From positions 1 through 5,967 of the forward strand of contig JAGHDU010000087.1 of NCBI GenBank assembly GCA_021159785.1: 5,967 nucleotides of DNA, written 5' to 3'. The translations under genes were made by a program, and so were the position numbers. Source of the DNA: Staphylothermus sp. GTDB lineage: Archaea > Thermoproteota > Thermoprotei_A > Sulfolobales > Desulfurococcaceae. The notes under the pieces are model-generated. The model ran no database searches, was not told the origin of the DNA, and saw only the letters and a list, made by a program, of their open reading frames with translations. Positions 5,852-5,967 of the stretch are shown here, piece after piece. The number at the start of each line of letters is the position of its first letter. The first letter of the stretch is position 1.

Positions 5852-5967
5852 AGATCTAGAAACAAATATCAAAATGATCTAAAATATTACTGATCGAAAA
5901 CGATCCATTTAGACAAACCCCAAATCACCTAGATGAAACCAAGCAAACAGCCCGGGATTCGTAGCGA
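5852..5967. other. Terminal intergenic stretch, no gene supported
   Basis: These 116 bases follow the stop of the GlmU-like gene. A perfect 5-bp inverted repeat GATCG-AAAA-CGATC is at 5892-5905, without a T-run after it on the plus strand. An ATG at 5933 opens a frame to the window edge but lacks an SD. On the minus strand a frame from the edge closes at 5909 and could be the tail of a convergent gene. None is strong enough to call. Confidence 0.5.

Noticed and set aside
5892..5905. GATCG-AAAA-CGATC hairpin as a transcription terminator
   Set aside because: The stem is only 5 bp with no following T-run on the plus strand, and archaeal termination mainly uses T-rich tracts.
5866..5940. Possible box C/D guide RNA (ATGATCT ... 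CTGA ... AGATGAA) or start of a tRNA (GCCCGGG near 5950)
   Set aside because: The C box is imperfect, box spacing is wrong and the order of boxes does not fit. The bases after GCCCGGG do not follow a tRNA D-arm pattern within the window.
5933..5967. Possible new + strand gene starting at ATG 5933 and cut by the window edge
   Set aside because: There are only 11 codons, no SD upstream and no recognisable motif. A leaderless gene cannot be excluded.
5909..5967. Minus-strand frame entering from the right edge and ending in TAA at 5909-5911
   Set aside because: About 18 codons with no recognisable family. Other frames also stay open for 12-13 codons, so it is not distinguishable from chance.

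Overview
The window looks like chromosomal DNA from a hyperthermophilic crenarchaeon. A Desulfurococcales member close to Staphylothermus is my best guess, from memory of such genomes and not from a search. Supporting signs are strong A+T bias, short or overlapping gene junctions, Shine-Dalgarno (SD) motifs of the GGAGG / GGTGAT type, frequent GTG and TTG starts, and archaeal-type versions of every protein.

Left block (1-1954, + strand): three tightly packed RNA/translation-modifying methyltransferase genes. They are the 3' part of ksgA (16S rRNA dimethyladenosine transferase), a HemK2/Mtq2-type NPPY methyltransferase probably acting on the release factor, and a TrmJ-type SPOUT tRNA 2'-O-methyltransferase. 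The methyltransferase genes nearly touch or overlap by their stop/start codons, so they are probably one transcript. The HemK-like gene has no ATG, GTG or TTG in the position where it must start.

Middle (1965-2675, - strand): an archaeal UMP kinase gene (pyrH), tail-to-tail with trmJ and divergent from glmS. The UMP kinase / glmS intergenic region (2640-2736) contains an imperfect inverted repeat built from two TTTAAA cores and probably holds both promoters.

Right block (2737-5851, + strand): glmS (glucosamine-6-phosphate synthase, starting at an unannotated-looking TTG so that the catalytic Cys is residue 2), then a GlmU-like protein with an N-terminal nucleotidyltransferase and a C-terminal left-handed beta-helix. 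Together they suggest hexosamine / nucleotide-sugar synthesis, with UMP kinase feeding the UTP pool. However, the GlmU-like protein lacks the usual catalytic acetyltransferase His and has a degraded nucleotide-binding signature, so its exact reaction is uncertain. Its DNA also has a base-composition skew opposite to that of glmS, although both genes lie on the same strand.

The last 116 bases (5852-5967) contain no gene I can support. I found no CRISPR array, insertion sequence, rRNA or tRNA. Most of the window is ordinary housekeeping sequence; the notable points are start-codon irregularities, the divergent GlmU-like enzyme and the skew switch.
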